NCBI GenBank assembly: GCA_035501255.1
Contig: DATJWM010000086.1
Span: 19,099 to 83,098 of the forward strand
Length of the DNA: 64,000 nt
Reading direction: 5' to 3'
From: JAFAZI01 sp035501255
GTDB lineage: Bacteria > Actinomycetota > Actinomycetes > JAFAQI01
The notes under the pieces are model-generated. The model ran no database searches. It had not been told where the DNA came from and saw only the letters and a program-made list of their open reading frames with translations. The position numbers and the translations under genes are program-made. The stretch's first letter is position 1, and each line of letters starts with the position of its first letter. This document shows positions 35,367 to 43,170 of this stretch, piece after piece.

Positions 35367-36142
35367 CGGGCGACGTACCCCCCGTCGACCGGCAGGAGGA
35401 CCCCAGTGATGTTTGCGGCCCGGTCCGAGCAGAGGAAGACCGCGGCCTCGGCACAGTCCTCTGCGCGGATCGGCTTGCCTAACGGATGCGTCGAACCCAC
35501 CTGCTCGGCGATCCGCTGTAGATCCTCGCCGGAGGCCTGCAGTCCACCCGCGGCCATGAAGCCGGTGAAGGGCATCCCGGCAGGGCAGATCGCGTTGACC
35601 CGGATGCCGAACGGAGCGACCTCCACAGCAACGGCACGAGTGAGTTGATGCACAGCGCCCTTTGTCGCGCCATACACGGTGCCGCCCCATCCGACCAGGC
35701 CGGCCACCGAGCCGGTGTTGAGGATGACACCGCCGTTGCCCTGTTGTTTGAACCGGATCACTGCCTGCTTGCAACCGAAGAAAACGCCGCGGAAGTTGAT
35801 CGAGGTGAGGCGTTCGAAGTCCTCAGCCGTGTGATCCTCGAGCAACGAGCCAAGCCGGGGAGTCGGCACTCCCACATTGTTGTAAAGAACGTCCAGAGAA
35901 CCGTAAGCAGCGATTGCGCTATCGACAAGTGCGACAACGTCCGGCTCGGAGGAGACGTCACACTGCTGCGCGACTGCCTCACCGCCCGCATCCGCGATCA
36001 GCGCGGCGGTCTCCTTTGCGGCATCAACGTTGATGTCCGCGCACACAACCCGGGCGCCCTCGGCGGCAAACCGCAACGCTGACACGCGGCCGACACCGGA
36101 TCCCGAACCGGTGATGATCGCGGATTGGTCTTTGAGCAACAC
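35363..36142 (-). CDS. Short-chain dehydrogenase/reductase
   Basis: NAD(P)-dependent alcohol/ketone oxidoreductase (259 residues). Motifs: TGSGSGVGRVSA, NNVG, catalytic Ser in NTGSVAGLVG, YGATK, and C-terminal DGGYVAR. It precedes the P450 in the operon, ATGA-overlapping it, and could oxidise the hydroxyl introduced by the P450. Start GTG 36142 lies 5 bp after the ferredoxin stop. Confidence 0.88.
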   Translation of the reverse strand: MLLKDQSAIITGSGSGVGRVSALRFAAEGARVVCADINVDAAKETAALIADAGGEAVAQQCDVSSEPDVVALVDSAIAAYGSLDVLYNNVGVPTPRLGSLLEDHTAEDFERLTSINFRGVFFGCKQAVIRFKQQGNGGVILNTGSVAGLVGWGGTVYGATKGAVHQLTRAVAVEVAPFGIRVNAICPAGMPFTGFMAAGGLQASGEDLQRIAEQVGSTHPLGKPIRAEDCAEAAVFLCSDRAANITGVLLPVDGGYVAR

Positions 36143-36147
36143 GCGTT

Positions 36148-36369
36148 CTACTCCCTCGGGTCAATGCTGGAGAGCGACAGCGCACCCGTCGGGCACGACT
36201 CGACGGCCGCACGGATGGTGTCGAGCGAGTCGTTGGGGGGCGGGAGCACGATCGCCCGCGCGTCGTCGTCCTGGTCGAACGTTGCCGGCGCCCCCAACGT
36301 GCACACGCCGCTACCGATGCACCGGTCTCGGTCGACCACGACCGTCCAGCCCGCGGAGGCGTCAGGCAT
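36148..36369 (-). CDS. Ferredoxin of the 3Fe-4S type, P450 partner
   Basis: 73-residue protein starting at ATG 36369; the 8-bp overlap with the upstream amidohydrolase gene shows coupling. Cluster ligands are C-x5-C with a third Cys downstream (RCIGSGVC, then ESCPTGAL). The middle Cys of a 4Fe-4S motif is absent, so a 3Fe-4S cluster is expected, as in ferredoxins that serve actinobacterial P450s. The P450 gene follows two genes later. Confidence 0.9.
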   Translation of the reverse strand: MPDASAGWTVVVDRDRCIGSGVCTLGAPATFDQDDDARAIVLPPPNDSLDTIRAAVESCPTGALSLSSIDPRE

Positions 36370-37564
36370 GGGCAGGCACCGGTGGCTCGGCGGGAGTAAA
36401 CCGGTAGAGCGATTCGGCGTTGCCCCGCAACAACTTGTACTGAACCTCGGGCTCGAGATGGGCGATGAGTCCCTTCGCGGTGTCGATACAGTGCGGCCAG
36501 GTCGAGTCCGAGTGCGGATAGTCGGTCTCGCACATGACGTTGTCGACGCCGATCTCATCCAGGCTCGCGATGCCGTGGTGGTCCTCGATGAAGCAGCCGT
36601 ACACGTGGTCGTGGAACAGCGCGCGGATGTCGAGGGTGTCCAGGTCGACGTCCGTGCTCGCGTGGTTCATGAACTTCTGACCCTTGGCCACCCAGTAGCG
36701 CTGCTTGTCGAGCACCTGCTCGGCGCGCTCGAGGAAGTACGGCATCCAGCCGATCTCGCCCTCCGACAAGGCGATCTTTAGCCCGGGAAACCGGGTGAAC
36801 ATCCCGCTGAACAACCAGGACAGCATCGCGCCCGACGTGCGAATCGCTCCCCACGCGAGGTTGGCCATGAACGGCGAGTCGGGCGCGATCTGGGGGACCT
36901 GGGAGGAGGAGCCGACGTGCATCGACGCGACCATTCCGATCTCGGACGCCGCCGCCATCACGGGATCCCAGTAGCGGCTGGGGTCGTGGATGGTCGGCAG
37001 GCCGAGTGGCGCGGGATTCTCCGAGAACGCAAAGGCGGTTGCGCCTTTGGCCGCACAGCGCTGCATCTCCGTCGCCGCGAGGCTGGGATCCCACATCGGG
37101 ATGAGAATGAGCGGGATGTAGCGCCCGGGAGCGCTTGCGCACCACTCGTCGATGATGAAGTCGTTGTACGCCTGCAGGCAGACGAACCCGAATTCACGGT
37201 CGCTCGCATCCATGAACAACTGGCCGCAGAACCGGGTGACCGTCGGGAAGCACAACGAGGCGAGGATCCCCGCGCGGTCCATGTCGGCAAGACGCGCTGT
37301 TGGGTCGTAACACCCCGGCCGCATCTCCTGATAGGTCACCGGCTCCGGACTGAACTCCTCCTTGGACTTGCCGGCCACCGCCGACAACCCGGAGCTGGGG
37401 AACTTCTTCCCGTCGTAGGTCCAGTACTCGCTCTCCCCGTCCTGCACCAGGCGAGGCGCGCGATCACGGTCCTTGGCGGCCACGCGATCGACCCACAGGT
37501 GAGCGGGCTCCAGGATGTGGTCGTCCACGGAGATCAGCCAGTCGAGGTTCGGTTGCGTGGTCAT
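36362..37564 (-). CDS. Amidohydrolase-2 family protein
   Basis: Metal-dependent TIM-barrel hydrolase or decarboxylase of 400 residues. It starts at ATG 37564 with GGAG upstream; the frame extends further but in a non-conserved way. VDDHILEPAHLW is the usual N-terminal motif of this group, with MHVG, GEIGWMPYFLERA and CETDYPHSDSTWP later. Members decarboxylate or hydrolyse aromatic or lactone acids. The pathway position after ALDH suggests a ring or ester opening. Confidence 0.85.
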   Translation of the reverse strand: MTTQPNLDWLISVDDHILEPAHLWVDRVAAKDRDRAPRLVQDGESEYWTYDGKKFPSSGLSAVAGKSKEEFSPEPVTYQEMRPGCYDPTARLADMDRAGILASLCFPTVTRFCGQLFMDASDREFGFVCLQAYNDFIIDEWCASAPGRYIPLILIPMWDPSLAATEMQRCAAKGATAFAFSENPAPLGLPTIHDPSRYWDPVMAAASEIGMVASMHVGSSSQVPQIAPDSPFMANLAWGAIRTSGAMLSWLFSGMFTRFPGLKIALSEGEIGWMPYFLERAEQVLDKQRYWVAKGQKFMNHASTDVDLDTLDIRALFHDHVYGCFIEDHHGIASLDEIGVDNVMCETDYPHSDSTWPHCIDTAKGLIAHLEPEVQYKLLRGNAESLYRFTPAEPPVPAHA

Positions 37565-37604
37565 CGTTGACTCCATCCATTCCAATTCGCCGTCAGTCTG
37601 GACC

Positions 37605-39077
37605 TCATGGGCGCAACTCGCCGATCGCGAGGTGCTTGAGCTCCTGGAAGGCACGGATGCCGTCAACACCGCGCTCCCTGCCCAAGCCGCTCTGCTTGTA
37701 TCCACCGCCGGGGGCGTAGGCGCTGAACAAGCCAATGTTGACGTTGACCGCGCCGCTCCGAAGGCGCCGCGCGACCGCGGACGCCGATGCGACGTCGGTC
37801 CCGTAGACCTGCGCCGAGAGCCCATAAATGCTGTCGTTGGCCATTTCCACTGCATGATCAAGGTCGCGATACCCGATCACCGACAGCACGGGGCCGAAGA
37901 TCTCCTCGCGCGCGGCCGGGTTGCTGTTGTCGGGAACGTCGAGAACCGTCGGCTCGAAGTAGTACCCGTGAGCGAGATGCGCCGGCCGCTTCCCGCCGAA
38001 CGCGACCGTGCCGCCGTACTCGGTGGCCAGTTCCACGTAGTGCTCGCACCGTGCCCGAGCGCTGGCGTTGATGACCGGTCCGATCAAGGTCGTCGGCTCG
38101 GTCGGGGGCCCCACCGCGAGCGCGCCGTACATCCCCGCCACCTTCGCGAGCACCTCGTCCTTGCTCTCCTGCGGCACGAACATGCGGGTCGCCGCGACGC
38201 AGGCCTGGCCTGACGTCATGGCCACCACCGCCGCGGCGCCCGTCGGCGCCCTGTCGACCGCATCCGGCAAGTAGATCTGCGCCGACTTGCCGCCGAGCTC
38301 GAGTGCGACCCGCTTCACGGTGTGAGCACCCTGGGCGAGGATCTGCTTGCCCACCGCGGTCGAACCGGTGAAGGACACCATGTCGACGCGCGGATCCTGC
38401 GTGAGCCGCTCGGCCACGGCGGAACCAGCCTCCGCCACCACGCTGAGCACGCCAGGAGGGATGCCCGCAGCATCCGCAGCGGACCCGAGCGCAAGCGAGG
38501 AGATCGGGGTCAGGGGGCTGGGACGCAGGACCACCGAGTTGCCGGCCAACAACGCCGGAACGATCTTCTGAAAGGCCATGATGATCGCGGCGTTGTACGG
38601 CGTGATGGCGGCGACTACCCCCGCCGGTTCCCAGCGCCGGACGCTCAGGGCGAGGCGACCGTCGGTCAGCTCATCAAGTGGCACCTGGTTGACCTGCTCG
38701 TCGGACATCGACCGGTAGATGTCGATCAGGCCACGGGCGAGGGAGAGACCGCCACGCAACTGAGTCGTTTCGGCAAACCGGGTCGGTTGCCCGGCCTCGG
38801 CCACCATGGTCGCGACGAGCGAGTCACCGAGCGACTCGACGTAATCGCAGAGCGCGCTGACCGCAGCCGCCCGCTCTCGCCGGTCCCGATCGGCCCACAC
38901 GCCGCTGTCGAAGGAGCGCCGCGCGCCCGCGATCGCCTCGTCGGCGTCCGCCTCCGACGCGCCCAGCACCTCGCACACGGGCTGCTCGTCGGCCGGGTTC
39001 TCGACCTCGAACGGTACGCCGTCGCTCGACCATCGACCCGCCAGGTAAGAGGCGCGCTCACCGATCAGGGTCGACAT
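37605..39077 (-). CDS. Aldehyde dehydrogenase
   Basis: NAD(P)-dependent oxidation of an aldehyde to acid (490 residues). ATG 39077 has GGAGG 9 nt upstream, a better spacing than the ATG at 39086, which follows it immediately. Motifs: FTGSTAVGK (coenzyme), LELGGKSAQI (catalytic Glu), GQACVAATRM (catalytic Cys), EEIFGPVLSV. It is the first gene of the catabolic operon and has the operator TAGAACggTGTTCTA just upstream. Confidence 0.9.
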   Translation of the reverse strand: MSTLIGERASYLAGRWSSDGVPFEVENPADEQPVCEVLGASEADADEAIAGARRSFDSGVWADRDRRERAAAVSALCDYVESLGDSLVATMVAEAGQPTRFAETTQLRGGLSLARGLIDIYRSMSDEQVNQVPLDELTDGRLALSVRRWEPAGVVAAITPYNAAIIMAFQKIVPALLAGNSVVLRPSPLTPISSLALGSAADAAGIPPGVLSVVAEAGSAVAERLTQDPRVDMVSFTGSTAVGKQILAQGAHTVKRVALELGGKSAQIYLPDAVDRAPTGAAAVVAMTSGQACVAATRMFVPQESKDEVLAKVAGMYGALAVGPPTEPTTLIGPVINASARARCEHYVELATEYGGTVAFGGKRPAHLAHGYYFEPTVLDVPDNSNPAAREEIFGPVLSVIGYRDLDHAVEMANDSIYGLSAQVYGTDVASASAVARRLRSGAVNVNIGLFSAYAPGGGYKQSGLGRERGVDGIRAFQELKHLAIGELRP

Positions 39078-39093
39078 CCGGACCATCCTCCGC

Positions 39094-39108
39094 TAGAACG
39101 GTGTTCTA
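39094..39108. promoter_or_regulatory. Palindromic operator upstream of the catabolic operon
   Basis: TAGAAC-GGT-GTTCTA, a perfect 6-bp inverted repeat around GGT, 17 bp before the ALDH start. The core GAACggTGTTC is shared with 13130-13140 and 27318-27328. It resembles, but is one base wider than, the KstR steroid-regulon motif as I remember it. Because it lies between divergent genes it could also affect the phosphotransferase gene at 39243. Confidence 0.7.
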
Positions 39109-39242
39109 CCAAATCAGGACACCATAGTTCGTGTCAAGATGATCCGGTGTTGATCGGCGTCGCTCACGGGTGGGCGCGCGGGGGAACCAGGAGGCCGAAC
39201 GGTGATTGCGACAGCCATTGCCGCCACGCGGCACGACCCTCG

Positions 39243-40289
39243 ATGACCGTTCCGGTCCCCGACACGCTCGAGGAGGCACTCTCGCCGAGGTGGCTCTCGG
39301 CCGCACTGCGCCCGCACCTCGGCGACATCGACGTCGTGGACGTCATTCCCGGGCCGGTTGTCAGCCGGATCACGACCAACGCCCGCTTCCGCATTGTGTG
39401 CTCGCGCCCGCTGCCGCCCACCTTCTCTGCGGACCTGTGCGTCAAGGGGTACTTCAACGACCTCGGCCGCGCGGCGCGCGTCGCCGGACCGCCCGAGGCG
39501 CTCTTCTACCGCGACCTCGCCGGCGAGGTCGGACTTCGGACGCTGCGCGCGGTGTACGCCGACGTCGACCGCGACTCCGGTCACGGCGTGATCGTCACCA
39601 GGGACGTGATTGTGGACGGTACGTCGTTCCTTTCGGCGGCGAGCGAGTTCAGCGTCGACCAAGCGGCGACCAGCCTCGGCGAGCTAGCGCGCCTGCACGC
39701 CGCGACCTGGAACCGCACCGACCTCGCCGAGCAACCGTGGCTGGCAAGTCGGTTCGACCGGATCGCCTGGCCGTCGAATGACGAACAGATTCGGCGGCAG
39801 TTCGCCGGACCCAACGCAGCAAACATGCCGGCCGCGGCGCGTGACGCGGATCGACTGCTCGCGGCATACCGCATCGTCGAGCAGCTGGCCTCGACCGCCG
39901 ACCCGTGGTGCGTCATTCACGGCGATCCTCATCCGGGGAACCTGATCATCGATCGCGCCGGATGCCCGGGGTTCATCGACTGGCAGTTGGTCCAGTGCGG
40001 CCCGTGGTTCATCGACGTCGGGTATCACCTCGCGGCCGCGCTCACCACCGAGCAGCGCAGGACAGCGGGACACTCGCTGGTTCTGCACTACCTCGACGAG
40101 CTATCCGGACACGGCATCATTCCCCCGGGCGAGCGCGATGCGTGGCAGGCCATCCGCGCTGGCATGGTCCACGGCTTGTTTCTCTGGGCTATCACCCGTT
40201 ACGTCGATCCGCCGACGATCGCGATCATGTTGGAGCGTCTCGGCACCGCGGTGGTCGACCACGACGCGTTCGCATTGACGCCGGCCTGA
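39243..40289 (+). CDS. APH-family phosphotransferase
   Basis: Protein of 348 residues with the kinase-like fold of aminoglycoside phosphotransferases. Catalytic loop HGDPHPGNLIID and metal-site FIDWQLVQCG are present, as are residues of the ecdysteroid-kinase-like group. ATG 39243 is chosen; the frame is open far upstream but overlaps the ALDH gene antisense. It is divergent from the catabolic operon and lies 13 bp before the MNIO partner gene, so it may belong to either unit. Antibiotic resistance is not implied by the family alone. Confidence 0.8.
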   Translation: MTVPVPDTLEEALSPRWLSAALRPHLGDIDVVDVIPGPVVSRITTNARFRIVCSRPLPPTFSADLCVKGYFNDLGRAARVAGPPEALFYRDLAGEVGLRTLRAVYADVDRDSGHGVIVTRDVIVDGTSFLSAASEFSVDQAATSLGELARLHAATWNRTDLAEQPWLASRFDRIAWPSNDEQIRRQFAGPNAANMPAAARDADRLLAAYRIVEQLASTADPWCVIHGDPHPGNLIIDRAGCPGFIDWQLVQCGPWFIDVGYHLAAALTTEQRRTAGHSLVLHYLDELSGHGIIPPGERDAWQAIRAGMVHGLFLWAITRYVDPPTIAIMLERLGTAVVDHDAFALTPA

Positions 40290-40290
40290 G

Positions 40291-40296
40291 TACATT
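40291..40296 (+). promoter_or_regulatory. Probable -10 box of a leaderless promoter for the MNIO operon
   Basis: TACATT ends 6 nt before the GTG at 40303, so transcription could begin at the start codon. No ribosome-binding site is seen. The 16-bp sequence between the phosphotransferase stop and GTG would therefore act as promoter rather than leader. No clear -35 box lies 17 bp upstream. Confidence 0.45.
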
Positions 40297-40302
40297 CTTG
40301 GT

Positions 40303-41082
40303 GTGTCGCGTCGCGAACTCGAAGCGGCCATGGGGCTCGTGATCACCAGCACGGACGCCGCGGAGCGGTTCCGTGCCGATCCGGTGCGCTTTGCCGGCGA
40401 CCTCGAGATGACCGACGTCGAACGTCGTTGGCTGGTCGAGATGGTCACCGACCTGACCGGGCTCACTCCGAGCTTCGTGGAGAAGCGGCGCCGCCAGCTG
40501 TCAAACGCGGCGAACCTCACCCTTCGGTTCCTCGGAAGCCGCGGTGACCGCTGGCTGGACAGGTACATCGAGGCCAACCCGCCGGTGCCTGTCGTTGCCG
40601 ATGACCCGGCGCGGTGGATCAGTTGGCTCGTGGCCGAGATCGACGCCCACTCTGCCGACATTGATGGCGTCGCGCTGATCCGCTCGATGGCACAGCTGGA
40701 TCACATGCGCCACCGCGCGTTTCGGACACCAGGACCGTTGACGCACCACGACGTCGGGGGACCGCCGTCCGCCTCGACGCCGCTTCGGCTCGCCGCCCCC
40801 ACCGACCTCGGCCGATTCGACTACGACGTACGCAAGCTCCGGGACATCCCACCCGAAACCGCCGCGCAGGTCCCCCCGGACCCGTGCTACTTGCTCGTCT
40901 ACCGCCAGCCCGGTGGGCGAGTGATGTTCGAGCGAATCGAGAACGAGGCAGTCCTCGACGCGTTGATCGACCTTTCCGGACAGGCCCATCCGATTGACGA
41001 TCTGGTTAGCGTGAGCCATCACCCCGACGGGCTGCGGGCCCGGCTGACCCGACTCTACGAAATGGGGGCGTTGACAACATGA
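40303..41082 (+). CDS. Presumed partner protein of the MNIO enzyme
   Basis: 259-residue protein I cannot place by sequence alone. The first ~100 residues are helical with a pattern like the substrate-binding partner (HvfC/MbnC-like) of MNIO enzymes: AAERFRADPVRFAGDLEMTD, then a Leu-rich helix and a short Arg cluster in SFVEKRRRQLSNAANLTLR. The second half is mixed alpha/beta and ends EMGALTT. Its stop overlaps the MNIO start (ATGA), so the two are made together. It probably recognises the substrate leader or carries a RiPP recognition element; that role is inferred from position. Confidence 0.7.
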   Translation: MSRRELEAAMGLVITSTDAAERFRADPVRFAGDLEMTDVERRWLVEMVTDLTGLTPSFVEKRRRQLSNAANLTLRFLGSRGDRWLDRYIEANPPVPVVADDPARWISWLVAEIDAHSADIDGVALIRSMAQLDHMRHRAFRTPGPLTHHDVGGPPSASTPLRLAAPTDLGRFDYDVRKLRDIPPETAAQVPPDPCYLLVYRQPGGRVMFERIENEAVLDALIDLSGQAHPIDDLVSVSHHPDGLRARLTRLYEMGALTT

Positions 41083-41924
41083 CGGCGACGCCGCTGATTG
41101 GAGCGGGCTTCCGACCGGAACTTCCCGGGTTGTTCAACGACCCGGCGGCCGCCGGAATCGACGTGGCTGAACTGATCGCGGATCGGTACTTCGCCGCGGA
41201 GGGATTCAACCGAGCGTGGGAGCTCGACCTGCTCCGAGAACACCAGGTGCCCACCGTTATCCACGGTCTGTCCGGCAACGCCGCCTCCGCGACCGGTCCG
41301 ACCCGTGAGTACCTCGCCACCATCCGGACGCTCGCGGACGCGGTGGACTGCATCGCCTACAGCGACCACCTCGCGCTCACCGGCACGACCGAGCGCTCGC
41401 TTGGCCACCTCGCTCCCAACCGGTTCGACGACGACCTGCTCGCTCATGTCGTGACCAACATCGATCTGATGGCAGACATGACCGACCGGCGACCGAGGCT
41501 GGAAAACCTCGCGACGACGATCATGATGAGCGGATCGACGTACTCCGTTGAAGAGTTCTATCTGCGTCTGTTGGATGCCAGCGACAGGTGGGATTGCCTG
41601 GTCGACGTCACGAACCTCTGGATCAACGCGCAGAACCGCGAGCTCGACCCGTACGCCTTTGTCGATGCGATCCCGCCGGACCGGCTCCGCTACGTCCACC
41701 TTGCCGGCGGTCACTTCATGCACGGTGAGTGGGTCGACTCACACTCGCACGCCGTGCATGACGGCGCGTTCGACATCCTCGAGCACCTTCTGACGCACGC
41801 CGTTCCCGACGTGATCATCGTCGAGCGCGATACCAACTGGGAAGGGGCCGAGGAGCAGGTGCGCGCCGACATCGCCCGCGCACGCTCACTCGTCGCCGCC
41901 TCTCCTCTCCTCGTGGCCGCCTGA
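41079..41924 (+). CDS. MNIO-family (DUF692) multinuclear non-heme iron oxidase
   Basis: 281-residue TIM-barrel enzyme of the family that includes MbnB and TglH. Metal-ligand candidates by position: His62 (VIHGLSG), His97 (YSDHLAL), Glu142 (LENLATT), Asp176/Asn179 (VDVTNLW), His207 and His212 (YVHLAGGHF), Asp220 and His222 (VDSHSHAVHD), Glu249 (IVERD). This series matches the family well. Known members oxidise Cys or Asp in precursor peptides, usually with a partner and an iron cluster. A Cys-Gly-rich protein is encoded four genes later, so Cys modification is the natural prediction. Confidence 0.9.
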   Translation: MTATPLIGAGFRPELPGLFNDPAAAGIDVAELIADRYFAAEGFNRAWELDLLREHQVPTVIHGLSGNAASATGPTREYLATIRTLADAVDCIAYSDHLALTGTTERSLGHLAPNRFDDDLLAHVVTNIDLMADMTDRRPRLENLATTIMMSGSTYSVEEFYLRLLDASDRWDCLVDVTNLWINAQNRELDPYAFVDAIPPDRLRYVHLAGGHFMHGEWVDSHSHAVHDGAFDILEHLLTHAVPDVIIVERDTNWEGAEEQVRADIARARSLVAASPLLVAA

Positions 41925-41925
41925 C

Positions 41926-43170
41926 ATGAGTCAGATCGACGGTCAGGTCGAACCCGGCGTCGCACTCACCGACCCGTGCGAGACCGCTCGAGTGGTGGGT
42001 GAGCGAGCCGCGCCGTACGTCGCGATTCACGACCGCGAAGGAAGTTTCGTCGTGGAGGGGTACACCGCGGTCCGCGAGAGCGGGTACGGCGTCCTTGCGA
42101 TTCCGGCCGATCTCGGTGGTGACGACGCCGACCTCGGGGAGGTGTGTCGGGCGCAGCAGGTTCTTGCCGGCTACTGCGCGAGCACGGCACTTGCCATCGC
42201 CATGCACCACCACACCGTGCTGTCGCTGGCCGTTCGTTGGCGTGCAGGGGACGACGCTGTGGGGACCTTCCTTCAGCGGGTTGCCAGCGAGAACCTGATC
42301 CTGTGCTCGAGCGGCACCGTCGACCCCTCGAAACCCGGCCTGCGCGCCACTCGGGTTGCGGGCGGCTTCCGAGTCTCCGGTCGCCGGCCCTACGCCAGCG
42401 GTGTGCCCGGTGCCGACTTCTTGCTTGCGCTCGCCGGCGACACCAACGGCGAGTGGATCATCAACGTAGTCATCGATCCCGCCGCTGATGGAGTCGTCAT
42501 CCACGACGACTGGAACGGCATGGGGATGCGCGGATCCGGGTCAAATTCGGTCACGCTCAGCGACGTCTTCGTCGCCGACGCGGACACGTACATGCAACGC
42601 CCCTGGCCGCGGCGCGGGCGTCGGCCGCGAGCGGGGGCCGACGGCGCCCAAACGCCTGCACCGCCCCAGGGCACGGTGTCTCCGGCACTGCGACGGCTCC
42701 CGTTGCGGATCCATGGCCTGATGGTGGCGCTTCCGGTGATCACCGCGGTGTACGTCGGTGCAGGCACTGCGATGTACGAACGGGCGGTAGCCCTCCTGAG
42801 CGAAGGTCGACGCGCACACGAAGAGGTCACCTACCGCCTGGTCGGCGAGATGGCCTCCCACCAGCACACGGCTGCGACGGCGCTCGAATCGATGGTCAGT
42901 GAGGTCCACGACGACGCGCTCGGATCCGAAGACCTCTACGTGCGGGTCATGCTGGCCAAACGTCAGGCCGTGCTGGCGTCGATCTCGACGGTGGAGCTTG
43001 GGATGGAAGCGCTCGGAGCCATGTCCTATGACCGCGACCAACCTTTCGAGCAGGCGCTGCGTGATCTTCGGGCCGGCATCACCCACCCGCTCCCACCTGA
43101 ACACACCCTCCGCGGAGTCGGTCGCTCGATCATGGTCCGTGCCGACTGGGCTCGCGGAGCGACCGACTGA
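41926..43170 (+). CDS. Acyl-CoA-dehydrogenase-fold flavoprotein
   Basis: 414-residue protein with the acyl-CoA dehydrogenase fold: N-terminal helical domain (GYCASTALAIAMHHH), beta domain with FRVSGRRPYASGV and VVIHDDWNGMGMRGSGSNSV, and C-terminal helices. The catalytic base of true dehydrogenases is not evident. Arg- and Pro-rich residues 223-247 (PWPRRGRRPRAGADG) insert between domains. Flavin monooxygenase-like members (for example HsaA or the thiophene DszC group) act on non-CoA substrates. Here it starts 1 bp after the MNIO stop, so I infer it acts on the precursor or on a modified residue. Confidence 0.75.
   Translation: MSQIDGQVEPGVALTDPCETARVVGERAAPYVAIHDREGSFVVEGYTAVRESGYGVLAIPADLGGDDADLGEVCRAQQVLAGYCASTALAIAMHHHTVLSLAVRWRAGDDAVGTFLQRVASENLILCSSGTVDPSKPGLRATRVAGGFRVSGRRPYASGVPGADFLLALAGDTNGEWIINVVIDPAADGVVIHDDWNGMGMRGSGSNSVTLSDVFVADADTYMQRPWPRRGRRPRAGADGAQTPAPPQGTVSPALRRLPLRIHGLMVALPVITAVYVGAGTAMYERAVALLSEGRRAHEEVTYRLVGEMASHQHTAATALESMVSEVHDDALGSEDLYVRVMLAKRQAVLASISTVELGMEALGAMSYDRDQPFEQALRDLRAGITHPLPPEHTLRGVGRSIMVRADWARGATD

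Noticed and set aside
39243..40289. Aminoglycoside resistance gene
   Set aside because: APH-like motifs are shared by many kinases, and the neighbours are catabolic or modification genes; resistance cannot be claimed.
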